A DNA stretch of 6,110 bases, taken from NCBI GenBank assembly GCA_037147155.1, contig JBAWVR010000050.1, positions 1 to 6,110 on the forward strand. The letters are read 5' to 3'. Below, piece after piece: positions 4,415 through 6,110 of this stretch. The position numbers and the translations under genes were made by a program. This DNA is from JBAWVR01 sp037147155. GTDB taxonomy: Bacteria > Patescibacteriota > Minisyncoccia > Phycocordibacterales > GWA1-40-21. Numbering within the stretch: position 1 is the first letter of the stretch; every line of letters starts with the position of its first letter. Under the pieces are notes generated by a model. That model worked only from the letters and a program-made list of their open reading frames with translations. It had not been told where the DNA came from and ran no database searches.

Positions 4415-5125
4415 TTATTCTTTTCTGAGTGGAGCCTCCTTGATGATTCTAACTACTTCATCCATATCATCTGTTACTACGAAGTAATTGAAGTCTTCGT
4501 TGGTTATGGTTTCAAATTTTTCCAAAAATACGTGTCGGAATAAATCAATGATTGGATTCCAGTATTCTTTACCAAACATAATTATTGGCACATGAGGAAT
4601 TTTTTTTGTTTCAACTAGAGTGAGGATTTCAAACAGTTCGTCCATGGTACCGAAACCACCTGGAAAATAGATATATGTTTCGGCGGAATAGGTGAGCATT
4701 ACTTTTCTAACGAAGAAGTAATGAAATTCGTAGGTATCAGTGATCCAAGGATTGATCATTTGTTCACGAGGAAGTTTAATATTGTAACCAACAGAGACGC
4801 CATCTGCTTCCTTGGCCCCACGGTTGGCTGCTTCCATGATTCCTGGGCCACCACCTGAGACTATGGCATAACCAGTTTCCTTGACTATCTTTGAAGCAAG
4901 TTGGCGAGCCTTCTCATAATATTCATTCCCTTCACTGAAACGAGCTGATCCAAAAAAAGTAACTGACTTAGGATTTTTTACCACCAAGTCAAAACCATTC
5001 TTAAATTCCTCATCAATGAGGTGCATTTTTTCATGAATGAGCTCCTTGGCTTGCTCGACTGTTAGAGGTGGGGTACTGTGAAAATATTCAATTCTTTTTT
5101 CTTCGTTTAGTTTTGTTTCTGGCAT
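4415..5125 (-). CDS. LOG/TIGR00730 family Rossmann-fold protein
   Basis: 236 aa. A helical N-terminal extension (about 1-50) precedes a Rossmann domain: VTFFGSARF (55-63), SGGGPGIMEAANRGA (90-104), FFVRKVML (137-144) and PGGFGTMDELFE (155-166). The GGGPG-ME and PGGxGTxxE motifs and the Arg-Lys pair (140-141) are the nucleotide-binding and catalytic signature of the LOG family, long mis-annotated as lysine decarboxylases. Characterised members are cytosolic phosphoribohydrolases that release the base from nucleoside 5'-monophosphates such as cytokinin ribotides. All signature residues are present, so the protein is probably an active nucleotide hydrolase, though the natural substrate here is unknown. 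The ATG at 5125 follows a short leader of about 15 nt made mostly of A and T, with no SD. It is divergent from the FKBP operon. Confidence 0.9.
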   Translation of the reverse strand: MPETKLNEEKRIEYFHSTPPLTVEQAKELIHEKMHLIDEEFKNGFDLVVKNPKSVTFFGSARFSEGNEYYEKARQLASKIVKETGYAIVSGGGPGIMEAANRGAKEADGVSVGYNIKLPREQMINPWITDTYEFHYFFVRKVMLTYSAETYIYFPGGFGTMDELFEILTLVETKKIPHVPIIMFGKEYWNPIIDLFRHVFLEKFETITNEDFNYFVVTDDMDEVVRIIKEAPLRKE

Positions 5126-5146
5126 ATTATATTTTGTTATGGGGTA

Positions 5147-5175
5147 ATTCTAGCATGAGTAGCGTTTTTACCCAA
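5147..5175 (-). promoter_or_regulatory. Extended -10 promoter for the LOG-family gene
   Basis: On the minus strand TGCTAGAAT (5155-5147) is an extended -10, with TTGGGT (5175-5170, 3/6) 17 nt upstream. Predicted transcription starts near 5140, giving a leader of about 15 nt without a Shine-Dalgarno. Only 31 nt separate this -10 from the -10 of the divergent FKBP operon. Confidence 0.65.
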
Positions 5176-5180
5176 TAGTT

Positions 5181-5189
5181 TGTTATAAT
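5181..5189 (+). promoter_or_regulatory. Extended -10 promoter for the FKBP operon
   Basis: TGTTATAAT is a perfect extended -10. No good -35 lies 16-18 nt upstream (AGCGTT at 5161-5166), which extended -10 promoters tolerate. Transcription is expected near 5196, giving a leader of about 22 nt composed almost only of A and T before the ATG at 5218, with no SD. Confidence 0.7.
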
Positions 5190-5217
5190 TACACCATTAT
5201 TAAATAAAAAAATTAAT

Positions 5218-5697
5218 ATGGATCACAAAACAAAGAATACATATATAACAATAGCTATCTTATTTGCCATTGCTATTTTGGCTTTAGTAGCGTCAAGCGG
5301 ATATAGCCGTGGCTGGTATGGTAATCAGAGCACTGCTGAAAAAGAACAAGTTAAAGAAGTTTCTGAAATTTCTAAAACATTAAATTTGGTTGATGTGAAA
5401 GTTGGAGGTGGAGCTGAAGCTGTAGTCGGTAAAGCAGTTAAGGTTAATTACACTGGAACTTTTGCAGATGGAAAAGTTTTTGATACTTCCAAGCAAGCTG
5501 GTCGCGAACCACTAGGCTTTACAGTTGGTGCAGGTCAGATGATTAAGGGTTTTGATCAGGGGGTTGTTGGTATGAAAGTTGGTGGTACTCGCAAGATGAC
5601 CTTGCCACCAGAGTATGCTTATGGCTCACAAGCTGTCGGTTCAATTCCAGCCAATTCCACTTTGAATTTTGAAGTAGAATTGTTGGAGGTTAAATAA
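5218..5697 (+). CDS. Membrane-anchored FKBP-type peptidyl-prolyl isomerase
   Basis: 159 aa. A basic N-terminus and a hydrophobic helix (about 8-28) anchor or export the protein; there is no lipobox Cys. A linker rich in charged residues (about 35-55) leads to one FKBP domain (57-159). Key positions align with FKBP12: Tyr78 (VNYTG), Phe88-Asp89 (KVFDTS), Phe101, Met108-Ile109, Tyr135 (PEYAYG), Ile143 and Phe151. The Trp at the floor of the FKBP12 pocket is Phe112 (KGFDQGV), a change common in bacterial FKBPs that usually keeps activity. The expected role is cis-trans isomerisation of proline bonds in extracytoplasmic proteins. It is the first gene of a two-gene operon with a cytosolic paralogue 9 nt downstream. 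Confidence 0.93.
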   Translation: MDHKTKNTYITIAILFAIAILALVASSGYSRGWYGNQSTAEKEQVKEVSEISKTLNLVDVKVGGGAEAVVGKAVKVNYTGTFADGKVFDTSKQAGREPLGFTVGAGQMIKGFDQGVVGMKVGGTRKMTLPPEYAYGSQAVGSIPANSTLNFEVELLEVK

Positions 5698-5706
5698 ATA
5701 AATATA

Positions 5707-6051
5707 ATGAATATTCAAAACGATAATTTAAAAGTAGAAGATATTACTGTTGGAACTGGAACTGAAGCTGTACCGAACACTGTTGTGACTGTGCAATACA
5801 CAGGAACATTTACTGATGGAAAAGTCTTTGACACCTCCAAACAAGAAGGACGCGGACCATTCGAGTTTATGCTTGGTGCTGGTATGGTGATTCAGGGTTG
5901 GGATTTGGGTGTCGCTGGTATGAAAGTCGGCGGTAAAAGAAAATTAACTATTGGTCCAGAGTTTGCTTATGGGGCACGACCAGTTGGTCCAATCCCAGCT
6001 AATTCTACTTTAGTATTTGAAGTTGAATTGTTGGATGTGAAAGGGGAGTAA
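5707..6051 (+). CDS. Cytosolic FKBP-type peptidyl-prolyl isomerase
   Basis: 114 aa, essentially a single FKBP domain without signal or anchor, so cytoplasmic. The active-site set is complete: Tyr31, Phe41-Asp42, Phe52, Phe54, Val61-Ile62, Trp65 (IQGWDLGV), Tyr89 (PEFAYG), Ile96 and Phe104. Unlike its upstream neighbour it retains the floor Trp of FKBP12. The domain is a tandem paralogue of the preceding gene: 58 of 82 residues are identical from YTG to the C-terminal VK, without gaps (hand count). No SlyD-like insert or metal-binding tail is present. The 9-nt spacer (5698-5706) contains only A and T and has no Shine-Dalgarno, so translation may depend on coupling or on the unstructured A/T-rich leader. 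No terminator is visible in the remaining 59 nt. Confidence 0.93.
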   Translation: MNIQNDNLKVEDITVGTGTEAVPNTVVTVQYTGTFTDGKVFDTSKQEGRGPFEFMLGAGMVIQGWDLGVAGMKVGGKRKLTIGPEFAYGARPVGPIPANSTLVFEVELLDVKGE

Positions 6052-6110
6052 GCCCGCCCGTTAAAGTTTTTGCCAATGCATTATGCAATACGTTTACGTC
6101 TTATTAAGTA

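Noticed and set aside
5703..5708. TATAAT just before the second FKBP gene as an internal promoter
   Set aside because: It overlaps the ATG at 5707, so transcription from it would start inside the coding sequence.
6052..6110. TGCAT-T-ATGCA palindrome (6077-6087) and possible terminator after the second FKBP gene
   Set aside because: The palindrome is only 5 bp per arm with no T-tract; nothing else in these 59 nt is convincing.

Overview
The window looks like chromosomal DNA from a small-genome bacterium of the Candidate Phyla Radiation (Patescibacteria, probably a Parcubacteria-like lineage). This is an inference. It rests on the gene mix (SIMPL/DUF541 protein, DUF456 protein, LOG-family protein, a divergent RsuA-like protein, a His-rich small membrane protein, paired FKBPs), A+T-rich short intergenic regions, mostly Shine-Dalgarno-free starts, and a GTCAT...ATCCAG palindromic repeat. 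TGA is used as a normal stop (for example at 865-867), so the code-25 lineages (Gracilibacteria/SR1) are unlikely.

Layout, left to right. A 268-aa orphan protein (61-867, +) has a strong Shine-Dalgarno and a strong intrinsic terminator. A small membrane protein with a His/Asp pattern (956-1429, +) follows from a promoter so close that the mRNA should be nearly leaderless. Next is a 265-nt gene-free stretch (1430-1694). It holds a long hairpin inside a possible structured RNA, a bidirectional terminator, and a two-arm REP-like repeat. An RsuA-type pseudouridine synthase homologue (1695-2393, -) is transcribed toward that stretch. It shares a compact divergent promoter with a DUF456 membrane protein (2461-2955, +), which is followed by a SIMPL-domain protein (2973-3707, +). 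A second orphan (3792-4298, -), again with a strong Shine-Dalgarno, lies between terminators. A LOG/TIGR00730 Rossmann-fold protein (4415-5125, -) is divergent from a two-gene FKBP operon: a membrane-anchored FKBP (5218-5697, +) and a cytosolic FKBP (5707-6051, +). The last 59 nt hold no gene I can support.

Functionally this is a patchwork of small housekeeping and envelope genes rather than one pathway. The FKBP pair probably supplies prolyl isomerase/chaperone activity on both sides of the membrane. The SIMPL and DUF456 proteins are envelope proteins of poorly defined role. I see no defence, CRISPR, phage or transposase system. The points most worth checking are the structured 1428-1611 region, the altered catalytic motif of the pseudouridine synthase homologue, and the split between leaderless or SD-free genes and the two SD-led, G+C-richer orphans.
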